Shown here: positions 53,560 to 64,000 of the stretch, piece by piece
How the letters are laid out: every line of letters starts with the position of its first letter
Position numbering within the stretch: the first letter of the stretch is position 1
Assembly: GCA_033297075.1 (NCBI GenBank)
Contig: MU858178.1
Location: 44,589 to 108,588 of the forward strand
Length of the DNA: 64,000 bases
From: Rhypophila decipiens
Lineage: Eukaryota; Ascomycota; Sordariomycetes; Sordariales; Naviculisporaceae
Reading direction: 5' to 3'
Made by a program: the position numbers and the translations under genes
Notes under the pieces: generated by a model
The model's database searches: none
Told to the model about the DNA's origin: nothing
The model's input: only the letters and a program-made list of their open reading frames with translations

Positions 53560-56500
53560 GAACTTTGAATAGGAAAAAGGAAAGAGGTTGGGATGACTAC
53601 CTAGATTTCTCATATTTTGGTTCACCGTGTTGACTGTCGGTCTGTTTTGGTATATCTTAGCTTGGTACTTGATTACTGATCACTGGTAATGTATGTACTT
53701 GGGGGTCGATGACTCCTGTCCGAATATCTTCGGGGTTTGGCCTCTTGGCTTAAACTTGCGAGAGAAACCTTATTCAGCAAATACTTCGGACTTAAACTCA
53801 GCAAGGAGGCCTGGTGAATTATCGCCGTCAACCCCCAATATTTCGTGTGCATTTGTGGACTTTGGGTGTCCACCCGTCGATAAGAACGAAACCCAATCTG
53901 GACAGTGAGTTTGTTTTGCGGCGGTGGTGAGCTGATTGATGGTTGGTCGAGATCCGAATTAGTAAACAATACCTGCCTGTTACATGATGCGCTATACCCA
54001 GAAGGGGGGAGAAGAGATGGCGATTTCGGCAGTTCTCTTATCACACTGGGTAGTGCCGTCAGAGTCTGTGGCGGGACTGTATTGTACTGTACTGGCTCTA
54101 TCTGGGGCCTTGGAGCTAATACCTTACACGCGTACTGTACATACCGCCAATGCAGCCAGCAGCTTGGTGTTCCCAGACGACCTGCCGGTTTCACGGTGGT
54201 GATCCGGCTCAGCTAGCGATGCGATCAAACTAAGCCTTGTTGAACGAACAAGACAACCCGGCAACGAGAACATGAATGGTTTGAGTCTTCAGTAGAAAAT
54301 AGGGGTTCAGCTCACTTTGTCCCGGCCAAGAGATGACCCTTATCCCGTCGACCAGTAATGTCCGTCCTGCAGCTTATTGCTACTCCGGTTCCATCATCCA
54401 TATCGATTCTCCTGCTGCCGCCCAAAGGCGCAGCTCGATAGATCAGCGATCCTCCCCCAACACCACAGGGAACCATCTCGATTCGAGCGTGGGATTCGAA
54501 TCCAGACCGTGAGCTAGAACCAGAAAGAAATCCAAAGGGCACCTGACTGTCGATCCCTCCCATTTCTAGACTGAGCCAATCGCCTATGGTACCCGAGTTG
54601 CATAGAGATATACCGACTGGTATTTGTTCATCTTGGAAGCTATGCCAGATTTGAGCCGATGAACCAATATTTGGTGCTATTTTGGTGCTATTTTGGAACC
54701 AGCTCAAACATTATCGCTGGCCCGGTCATCATTGGCCGAGATGCACAGTGGTCTTCAGCCACTTTCCGATGTAAAATGCATGAGGACGATAACCCTAGTG
54801 AGTTAGTAGCGTTCTGCAATGTTCACATACGGCGTGTCTTGTGTCTGTTGCAGGCCACTTAACCATACCTGTGTTAGTTAGCGAGCGAGATGAACTGGGA
54901 AATCCGCTGGCGTCTATCCGTACCCTTCAGTAAACCGGCTTCGGCTACCTAACCGAAAGGTAGCCTCCAACAATCACCGTGCAGCAGAGGAGCAGGTCCG
55001 ATCATTCAAGCATAATTCTGTTTCTGCAACAGATCAACCGACGGATAGGCCGTTTCAGAGACATGGAGGTATGCCGCTGGACTGTCTTTATCAGATAGCA
55101 TCCCACCCGGCGCGGCGGCGATGGTGCAGGCTAGCCATCTGGCCAAGTTGTGCATCCACGACGTGACATGGGCACGGTTGGGCCGGGCCGGAGGGGCATG
55201 CCTCCTATCCCCCCCTCCTGATTCTCAGAAAGGGACATTGCTCGGTTTTGGCGAACACGTCCTCGTGCGCTCTCGGTGCCTCGAAAGGTTGGTCCGAATG
55301 AAACCGGTCACTGCAGTCGCAAAGTTGAGAAAATGGAATTGTTGGGTTTGTGCGTGGTAGTATGTCACATTCGAACCAAACGGGGAGCCGGGCATCTTGC
55401 GGTCAAGCAGACCTTCAATATGTCTCTCGGCAGGCGGCCGGTGGTGAAAAGCCCTAGCACGGCTCGCATGTGATACCCCTGCTAGGGGCCCTGCTTGACA
55501 CCCACAGCTGGATTTCTTTGGGAATGGCGGGGACATCTGGATATGATATCGTGCGGCGTGCCTGCTGTAACCTGCAACATGCTCATTCTAGGAACACGTT
55601 AGATTTCCACAGAGACAGGTGAAGAGGGGCACAACCAACTTGTTCAACTGGCCCCCTTGGCACTGGACAGAGATGGCGCCAGCCCAACGGATGAAATCTC
55701 AGCGCCACTTTGTAGGGACAACGGACCCGGTCCAATGAGAAACGCAGATTTCCTTGTTCCGGTCTTGTTCTGCCCATAAACTGAAAAACATGAGGACTGC
55801 GGCGGCGCAAAGGCATGGCCACGGGCGCATCGACTTGGTAATGTCCAGAGGCCATAACGGAAATGACGAATCGTTTCCCCAAACGAAGGTGCACTGCAGT
55901 CCCTATTCCCCAACGCCAATAATACAAGGGCAATGATCAATCTCGTGTGACAGCGACGGGAAGCTGTGCGCAGCCAGACATAACAAGCGAGGTGGGAATC
56001 TTCCGAGGGCTGGGATTGGAAGGAAGTTTCTCCGAGAAATCCCAGTGGTGCGCTGGCGGCCTGCAATGGAGGCTGTTAATTCACACCCCCGTCTGTCTAC
56101 ACAGACTGGATGCTTGGCCTGTCGATGGAGGGAAGGACATCTCACCGCATCGCCAGCTCGCTGCTCGCACCATTCCGTCACCCTCTCATGTAATAGTATC
56201 CCGCAACTTGATGCCGGGCGGGATGACGTGGGTCATGAATCTGTAAAGGCGTCCACGAGAGATATTTGCCTGCCTCTTGCGGTCGCGGAACCGGCTTCTT
56301 TTGTTGGTGGTTGCCCCCCTCACCACTTCCAGCTGTTCCCCCTCCCCCCTTTTCTTAGCGACAGAACGCCCAAATGGAAGACATGCATAGCACCTCTCCC
56401 TCTCCCAGACGATCCCGGTTCATCGAGTTCCAAGCCACTTGACGCATTGCAGCAAAAAGTCGTTCCACTATTGCGTGCGATCGGCGGTGGTTTTGAGCAC

Positions 56501-57199
56501 TGATTCGCGAGCATCAGGGGACCTTCCTGGATTTCTCGGGTGACGGCCAGTTGGTTACGGGCCGAGGTAGCCCTTTGATCCGTCATTGTAGCCTTTCTTG
56601 GCTTGTTTTTCCTTATATCGGTGGGCAGAGACTGACGCGCAAAGGGTCGAGTCTAGCGACCTTGGGTGCAAAGGAATTGCTTTTGGGACGGCTGGAACGT
56701 TCCAAACTCAGCCAACCTCTGCAGCAACACCCCTTCCGCATCATGCATTACTTGAGTCGGCATCGCTGGAGTATTGGCTCATTCCGCTCTTTGGCTCCAC
56801 TTTCGACATCGTGGACCTCGATGCTACACTACATAATGTGTGTAGCCTTTTCGTCCGGTCCAAGAACCTGCCCCAAGTTCCGTGTTAGCCGACTAGCCAA
56901 GGTGAAAAGCACCGCGGCAGAAACAGCGAAGGAAAGGGGGCCGCGCCGATAGTTACTTGCCGAAAGGTCGACACAGCTACTAGGCTGTTGAGCGTTCCTG
57001 ATAGGTAGCAACATTGGCCAGTGAGTGCTGGAAAGGGATGTCAGCCCGCCCGTTGCCCAGCCCAGACCAAGAGAAACAAGACGAAAGTCCAGGAGGCTGA
57101 TCGATCGTAGTGAGGCTCTGACGATTTCTTCAAAAGCCTCGCAAAGGAAGAAAGAGAACCCCAACGATAACCAACCTACGGTTCCGAGAGTCAGACGCC
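53560..57199. other. 3.6-kb stretch without recognisable genes
   Basis: Short frames on both strands match nothing known. An 11-bp direct repeat (TTGGTGCTATT) lies at 54671-54697. The last part is the promoter and leader of the bHLH gene. No RNA gene is seen. Confidence 0.45.
54671..54697 (+). repeat. Short 11-bp tandem duplication
   Basis: TTGGTGCTATT occurs twice in tandem followed by a partial third unit. No coding context is evident. Confidence 0.5.
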
Positions 57200-58472
57200 A
57201 TGAACAACGAGCACCAAACCATGGAGGAGGAAGAGGGCAACCTACCGGTGCGTATCTTATCCAGTCCGGCTAGAGGATTGTTGTTCGTCGAGCCTCGAGG
57301 CCCATCATGAGCGTCATCATCGCCATCCTTTCACCACAACCACATCGTAACTCGGTCTGACCATCGTCTCTTGGCTAACAACAATACCTCCTGTGACTTA
57401 GTATTCGTCGTATATTCCGAATCATGTCCCAGATCAACCATTCTCCACCGCCCATGATGAGCGATTCCATCAGTATCCGTATGCTTCGCCGTCATGGACG
57501 CCCGCCACGTCGTCGTACTATACAGTTCCCCTTGGCTATGCGACCAGCACCTTCAACGTATCGTCTTCCGATCCTACAGCCATTCCAGCGAGCCAGTATG
57601 AACTCCCTTCGATGTCGTTCAACGGTGCAATGTGGCCATCCAACCCCTCCTCGGGGTCAGGAGGCATGGAAGGGTCCATGGGATATTTTACCAGCCCGCT
57701 GGGGACAGGAACGCTTAATAGCTTCGCAGGAAGCACGTCAGCGTCCCCGCCGGGGCCGGGCCAGGAATGGGCAGCCACTATGACACCAATGGACACGACT
57801 TATGGAATGGGTTCTTCTGGAAGCCATTCCATGGTGGAGGGCCATGCGCCGGGCCTGGATGCCGGTGGTTTCTTCGCCAGTGAATCGTTTGATACAGTCC
57901 CTCACATGTCTGTCGTCGAAGGAAACAATCAGCATACCCTGCCCGGTAGTGCGATTAGAGCCACTGGCAAGGCGGTAGTACAGCATCATACTGATGAACG
58001 CTTCAAGGCCGACACCAGCGGCAGAAGGAAGTCATCTTCTTCGTCCACACGCAAGAAGGACAAGAAACGAAAGCCCAGCTCAGGCCAAGATGGCCAACCA
58101 CCTCCGGTCCAAGGGCCCAAGTTGAGGACGGCAGCTCGTCGACGTGCCTCCGAGACTGGCAACCTGCCCAAGCCGGGCGAGTCACCAGAGGACCAACGTG
58201 CGAGGACGAGCCATAACAAGGTGGAAAAAGAGTATCGCAATCGACTGAACAGGGAGTTTGAGCTGGTCATTGACGTCTTGCCGGCAAACCAGGCCCTTCC
58301 TGGACAATCGTCGAGGGGGAAAATGAGCAAGGCCGATGTCATCGGCAACGCAACTGCGACGATCCAGTCGCTGGCCGACGAGGTCCTTCAGCTGCGTGAG
58401 AAGAAACGGCAGAAGGAGGAGGAGAAGAAGAAGAAGAAGAAGAAGCTGCCGAAGAATGATCAGCCGGCATGA
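57200..58472 (+). CDS. bHLH transcription factor
   Basis: Two exons, 57200-57247 and 57402-58472, joined in phase 0 across a 154-nt intron (GTGCGT donor, GGCTAAC branch-like, CTTAG acceptor), give 372 residues starting MNNEHQTMEEEE. The first 280 residues are Ser/Thr/Pro/Gly/Gln-rich and probably an activation region, with a basic RRKSSSSSTRKKDKKRK cluster near 225. The bHLH domain spans about 284-349: basic region HNKVEKEYRNRLN with the His, Glu and Arg that contact E-box DNA, a loop rich in small residues, and helix 2 SKADVIGNATATIQSLADEV. The Tyr in the EYRNR position is the residue found in SREBP-like factors. The C-terminus is a Glu/Lys run. Role and targets are unknown. Confidence 0.85.
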
Positions 58473-59714
58473 CCGTGGATCGGGTATGTGAGATGTATCA
58501 GGAGGATACTGACGACTGTGCTGATTGTTGGTCGAGGGATGGGTGTTGGACAGCGGACTGGGGTTTGTTTGAATTCAGTTGGAAGGTTGAAACTTGGTGG
58601 GAAGTTCGGTTGCGTCTGTCGTTACTTTCATGAGCTTGGTCATTAGCTTGGAGTTGGTAGAAAAGGGTAGTCACGAGGAAGGGCACTTGCCCTGGCTCCA
58701 CAGGCTGGACGAGGTTATTAAAAGAAGGAACGTCCCCTTTTCATCTCTCAGGGACAGGAGGCAGGAGGCGAGGCAGGCCCGGCCAGGTCATCAGCTGTGG
58801 ATCCCACCTGTTAGTACCAAGTACACTGCTTACCGCCCATGACAAACCCTTTTCCATATCGCCATTGACACCATAGATGCCCGCTGAGAATTGCTGAGAC
58901 CAAGTCAAACAAAGAGCATTATTCATTGACACAATGTTTTACTTGTTTATCGGATTAAACAAATGACATTGATGCTTGGATGTACACTACTTCTTGGTAC
59001 CACGTGTGTGGCTGTGTAAATCATGCCATTCCCGCCCTGCTCCGGGATCCGGCCGCTATCTGCCAGCTGGAGGCTGGCCGTCATTGGCCGACCGGAGATA
59101 CTTCCGTGGTCTAGAAGACTCTAGATTGGCTTCTGCATCAACCCCCTACATCTCTGCGTTTCGAGACGCACAATCGAGATGCACAAAGCGACAACCCACA
59201 TATGCTCTCAGCTCATTCAGCGCCATCGCCAACCACTTCCTTTGAAGAAAACCCCATGTTCGCTGAACCTTTTTGCTTACTTTTGGATCGAGATTTACGG
59301 CTTTACTTTAAACTTTCACGCCCTGTGAGCCGTAGCCGTTGGACAACAATGCGCCCGTAACGCGCCATGCACGATGCAGAACAAGACAAAATCGAGGTCT
59401 AGACCTTTCGGGACAGGCCATTATGTGGGAAATGTGGGTGACATTGAACGGGTAGCGCTGTATCCGACATTGACCACATTAGAGGAATCCCAACACCAAC
59501 AAACACAAAACCACGATCCACAAGATGCACTGGACAGGAAACGACGTCTCAAAAGGATTCATCATGTGCACCTGATATTGCTCGAGTCCCACCACCCGAT
59601 TTTAAAGTCCTAACCCCAGCCATCCCAGACACCGAAACAGCAAAACAAAAAGGAAAGATTCTACAGCCCATGATCCATCTACCGAGTGAGTGACTGCCCA
59701 AGGCCCGTCGATTC
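58473..59714. other. Intergenic, nothing recognised
   Basis: The 3' flank of the bHLH gene and of the hypothetical minus-strand ORF. Frames here look like chance. Confidence 0.5.
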
Positions 59715-60482
59715 TCAACGGTCGACAGACACGACCAATCTGTGTATCAAGAATCCCAGGTCCCATCTTCCACTGGCTTGGCGTGTCAGTGTCACACTCG
59801 CCCAACAGCCCAAGCGCCCTTCCCTCGACAACAATGCTGCCTCTTCACTGCCCATACCCGAAAAGTCCGCCATGATACACCGCGAGAATGCCCACGGGTC
59901 CTCGTCATCAAAATGAGATACGCCCAGTTCGTCTCTCACTGCCGTGCCATGCCAGAGAGGCAGTGGTCCTGAGAGAACCGCCCGCACAATGTCCCCAGGC
60001 AAGCCGACACATTCGAGTTTCCCGTGGCCCGTCCGAGACAACCCCAACTGTTCCGAGAGTCCCTCGCATGGGCTGATGTCGAGTTGGCAAGGGACGAAGA
60101 CGAATGGTGTTTGAGCCTCCTGGTTGGCCCATCTCGCTCTCGGGTCTCGGGTCGTAAATATCATGACCAGACGAGTCTCTTCGGTGCCGTCATGCGTGTT
60201 GGGCAGAGGCTGCCACCTCGTCGTCATGGCCTCTTGTGTATACTCGGCCGACGTGATACCGATTGGCGGAGAGGGAGAGCTTTGCATTTGGCCCTTGGTC
60301 GGGTGAGACGGGGCGTATGGTTCGAGGGCTTGGACGTCGATTTTGGGTCCGATAGTTACGCCTGGTCTCTGGTAAGACCGACAACCACGGATGACAGGAA
60401 GTGAGCTTCGACGAACGAGAAGAAAAGTCATTTCGATCAAGATATATATCGTACAACAATTACGAATGCGAAGAAACGACAA
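59715..60482 (-). CDS. Hypothetical protein
   Basis: A 255-codon open frame, unusually long for a chance frame here. It starts MSFLRIRNC, with an alternative start MTFLLVRRSSLPV about 17 codons on. It contains hydrophilic Pro/Ser-rich parts and a C-terminal section with WAFSRCIMADFSGMG and RWDLGFLIHRLVV. No domain, signal peptide or transmembrane helix is clear. An upstream TATA or leader pattern is not obvious, so it remains uncertain. Confidence 0.38.
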   Translation of the reverse strand: MSFLRIRNCCTIYILIEMTFLLVRRSSLPVIRGCRSYQRPGVTIGPKIDVQALEPYAPSHPTKGQMQSSPSPPIGITSAEYTQEAMTTRWQPLPNTHDGTEETRLVMIFTTRDPRARWANQEAQTPFVFVPCQLDISPCEGLSEQLGLSRTGHGKLECVGLPGDIVRAVLSGPLPLWHGTAVRDELGVSHFDDEDPWAFSRCIMADFSGMGSEEAALLSREGRLGCWASVTLTRQASGRWDLGFLIHRLVVSVDR

Positions 60483-63400
60483 GGGGCGGCGGGGAGGCGG
60501 CCAAAAGATAAGAGAGACAGGGGTCAGGAGCGGGAAGAAAGGAGAGACATCGGGAGATACTGGAGGGACCTCGGCATATTAAATATAAAGACGATCAGCA
60601 GTTTTGACGATGAGATTGCTTGGTTCTTACTGAGAACATGCAAAAGAGACCGCCACGAGAAGAATTTTCGAGACCGGAGAGGAAAGAAGAATTTTGAGCA
60701 GATCCAACAGGCCAGCCAAAAATGCCAAGTATCAGCCACCCAGGACCAAGCCTCTGGGACCCTCCATCAGGGCACGGCAGCTACGGGTTAGAGGGGAACC
60801 AGGGAATGCAGGGAATGCAGGGGCGGCAAGTGGAGGGGCAGGGAAAATAAAATCTGCATCATATCGCCAGGTCGCACAGGCTCACAGTTCTCACACGGTG
60901 AAATGCAGAGCTCGAAAACCAGCCAGCAAACCAGAGCGTCAAAGCGCAGAGAAGCAGTGCAGGCTCTGATTCGTCCAAGCTCGGTCCTTTTGTCATTTTT
61001 GCGCACCTTGTCTACGGGACATCATCTTGGCGCTAACCCGCAGCGACGCCGCGATCCCTGGGACTCCCCTCTGGCTCCTTTTCGACACACTACCGCTTTC
61101 GACCAACATCTGCTCGTGGTCAGCTGATCTTATTGCCAGAGAAAAATGACCCAAGAAGGATCATTCCTCTGTGACCACCTCGGACTTGGAAAACAGGAAT
61201 TTGGCAAAAACCCAGCACTGTGGTACGCCTGTGTCCCGGCAGGCAATTCTAGCAAATCAGACAACGCGGCAGTCCCCCTCGGTCTCCTTCCCCCACGCCA
61301 TCACGGTCATCACCAACAAGGTCGTCCATTTCCCCCCCGACTGAGACATCAGAGACCGAGACACCACAGGACATCCAGGTAACACATCCAAATTTCCAAA
61401 TTGCGATCCCGTATTGCTCGGTGCGGTGTGAGAAGGATTTTTAAGGCCTTCAGGCGTTGCAATTGCGAGGTCTGATGCCAGCCGGACACGATGTCTAGGT
61501 CGCAAGGAGAAACGGCTTCTGAGCTGGCATGATTGAAACTGTAACAATACCCTTGTTCGGGTACGCTTGACGCGGTTGTTATCGACGCCGCAGAACCTGG
61601 GTTGCTGTTGTGCAAGAAGCCCGTGCCTCGCCCAGTTGCCGGGACAGAGACGAGACCTGGTACACAGCATAGAGTCGTGGTTGGCTCTGCACTGTGCAGC
61701 CAACAACGACACTTGGTTGATATCGTGACAGATCAAGTACCACATCAGCCCTTTTTGGGGATCCCATGCAACCTTTCACAGGCCTACGCGATTCGACCGA
61801 CCAACAGCTCTCGACACTGCATGACTCGATCCCGGCACACTTCCTGTTCCTAGCATGCCCAATGACGCCTTGTAAGAAAATATGTTGCACACAATTTCAG
61901 CTGGGGCTGCTGTTTTCTTGACTTCAAAGGCGTTCAAAGAAAAGGCGTCAAGTATCAACAACAGGCCTCATCGCAGCCCGGACCGCATTTCCATGCTCCG
62001 TGACAGATACTACGGAGCGGAGCAGGTCTTTGTCATCCTTCCCCGTGCACGTCAGACCGTTAGAGTGGAACCTAGGTAGTAACCTACCTACCGTAGGTGA
62101 GTGAGCACTAACATCTTGGCTTCCCGCGCCAGGACAACGTAGCGATTTGACTACCGATCTAGGAAGAGGTGCCAGGGGGCTAAGTTTGGCGAATATCCCG
62201 GACTAGTGTAGAATACACCATATTCCAGCCCAATAAGGGATGTGATACGAACGATAGAGGATTCCCGGCCTCTTAAAAACTGCGGTGATGAGTAACGATA
62301 TTGAAATCCGCATTCACCACTAGACATACAGATACCGTATTTGTGTATGCTTATTTTTGGAAGTGATAGATAGCTGAGCTCTGCACCAGTGGTTTGGTAG
62401 CGAATTTGCTGTGCCGTTCCCAGCTCTCAAAAAAGCAGGAGTGACATGGGCCCAACAATCTTTGTCTTTTTCCAAGAGATCTTGGATCGACATGGGGCCA
62501 GCCAAAGATCAGGCGATGATCACCGTCGGTGTGTGGTTCGCATAAACTTTCTACACCAAACTTTGTTCGCCAAGGGTCTGTTCGATTAGAGAGTGCCACA
62601 GGGTCTCAGGATCTCACCAGAGTATGTATGCGTCGGTGGAATGGTGATGCGAATTACCTAATGAACCATAGAGCCCGAGGTCGACAGACAGAAAAGATGA
62701 CTGAATATCCAGACATGCATCGCCTAAAGTCCCTCCCTAAACATCATCTTCACCTTCAGACCCGTGTGTTTTAAGACGGGTGAGCTTTGTCCCACACCTA
62801 TATCAAGGCGTCTTATCCTTCTTTTGAGCATCACACCTTAAGGCTTGGCGTCAGTTGACAACCGACTTTGATCAGTGGATGGAACAGCTCAGCGGGCTAT
62901 TATGAAACTTGACTGTCTTGTTTTTAGTATCCTTACTTGGTGTTATGATCGACTGGCCGTACTTGTTACATACGTTCATATGAACCGCTGTGTTGGCCAA
63001 GGGCGGCAGAGAATGAACCTCACTTCCTCCTCGACCTAACTCACCTTGGTCATATTTCGGGTACCAGAGGTTCACGCTCTCGTGAGTCTTGCTTTCCAAG
63101 CATGGACTGTCCCAGGCAATCTTTAGTGGAACAGGTCAAGACTTGCGTGGGAATTTTAAGTAACTCCAATTTATTACTCGCAATATACTAGTGCATGTTT
63201 TATCCAAATATAAACCAATAAAGAGCTCGAAAAGGGCTTCTTTTACTGATTAAATTAAATTTATAATATAGTTTGTGTTTTTTACAGTTTTCTTCGTACA
63301 GGGCATCCGTATTTCGATCTCCTCATTCCTCAAATAAAGCTTCGCCTGGGGCCCAAGGCAAGAGCGGAAGCTGCAACACAGTTGTGCATCTTCTTTGGCT

Positions 63401-64000
63401 GTTTTAACAGCTGTGTTGTATTCGCTTCTTCTGTTCAAAGGAGGGAATCTCGATAAAAGAGAAAACCAAAAAGCCACAGTGGACGGTTTTGTTTCCAATG
63501 GGGTGAGGCGGCAGGCGGGGAACCTAACCCACCAGTGGTTAGCGTCTACATCCTGGGTCCAATCAACCCCGAACTCTTGGAGATCGGTACCCTACTCCGT
63601 ATACTCCAGGGGATGGATAAGGTGGACTGGGCTGCAACGCCGTGGTGGTCGATATCCCATTGGAACAACTTGCTCCAGTCTATAGCGAGAGGCAAGCACG
63701 GCAAGCATACGGAAATGAGGGTTATGGGCGAATATCCGTATCTCAAGGTAACCTGGAAGGCAGGTGTGCAGTGAGATCGGCAGGTACTGGAAGGAAGGTT
63801 GGGAAGTCAGTCAATAATGGAAGCCACCACACAACTTGTCCCGTTCTTCGCTTTCTTGACCAGCAACTTTCTCCTTTATCGGCAGCGGTTGTCTTGTTGT
63901 TCCATTCAATATTCCATGTCTCTGGCTCAACTCCTTCTGCAAGCTCTCCGGCCGAAGTGAGCAAGACATGGCAGGATCGTGTACTATGTATCGCCGTCGC
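60483..64000. other. 3.5-kb terminal stretch without recognisable genes
   Basis: Short frames on both strands are dense but resemble no family. A doubled GCAGGGAATGCAGGGAATGCAGGGG repeat occurs near 60803-60823. A gene may begin beyond the window edge. Confidence 0.4.

Noticed and set aside
53673..54194. Minus-strand 173-codon frame
   Set aside because: Composition is irregular, with no promoter, domain or codon bias like that of the true genes.
54480..54500. GGATTCGAATCC word resembling a tRNA T arm
   Set aside because: It is only a palindrome; no D arm, acceptor pairing or A box could be found around it.
54312..54707. Minus-strand 131-codon frame
   Set aside because: Gly/Ser-rich but unlike any family; the codon pattern looks random.

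Overview
This window looks like nuclear DNA of a filamentous ascomycete (Pezizomycotina, most likely a Sordariomycete). The evidence is many single genes on both strands without operons, short introns of about 56-147 nt with GTAAGT/GTATGT-type donors, CTAAC/CTGAC-like branch points and NAG acceptors, a secreted GH5 endoglucanase with a fungal CBM1, a fungal STAND-type N-terminal domain, and a Tad-like LINE fragment. The species cannot be fixed from sequence alone. Genes are sparse, roughly one per 3-4 kb, with several long stretches where no gene is recognisable.

Layout. 0-20.5 kb is mostly core metabolism and membrane proteins: a putative mitochondrial protein (1.8-2.5 kb), an odd intron-like tRNA-like locus (3.1 kb), a membrane-anchored gamma-glutamylcyclotransferase-like protein (4.1-5.7), NAD-dependent glycerol-3-phosphate dehydrogenase (6.5-7.8, minus), a secreted Cys-rich single-pass membrane protein (9.9-10.9), glycogen debranching enzyme (12.8-17.7) and a small single-pass membrane protein with a 10-nt first exon (19.6-20.5, minus). 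20.5-27.1 kb has no recognisable gene. At 27.2 kb lies a four-exon gene for a 74-residue low-complexity protein behind a CAA-rich leader. Then come a GH5/CBM1 cellulase (28.6-29.8, minus) and a DHA1-type MFS transporter (30.7-32.3, minus).

33-43.6 kb has an accessory character: a frameshifted STAND N-terminal-domain gene, a kinase-like fold protein, a 5'-truncated LINE, a CCCH-CCCH-RBR ubiquitin ligase, an NmrA-like NAD(P)-binding protein and an unrecognised putative nuclear protein. After a 5.5-kb gap with exon-like debris come an O-methyltransferase (49.1-50.5, minus) and a divergent short-chain dehydrogenase (52.2-53.6, plus), then a bHLH transcription factor (57.2-58.5, plus) and a weakly supported ORF (59.7-60.5, minus). 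The last 3.5 kb holds nothing recognisable.

Functional links are loose. Debranching enzyme and glycerol-3-phosphate dehydrogenase are housekeeping carbon metabolism. The cellulase suggests growth on plant material. The methyltransferase/reductase pair with the NmrA-like gene and an unrecognised putative nuclear protein could be tailoring functions, but no polyketide synthase, NRPS or terpene backbone gene is visible. Exon joins were worked out by hand from splice signals and reading-frame continuity and have no transcript support.
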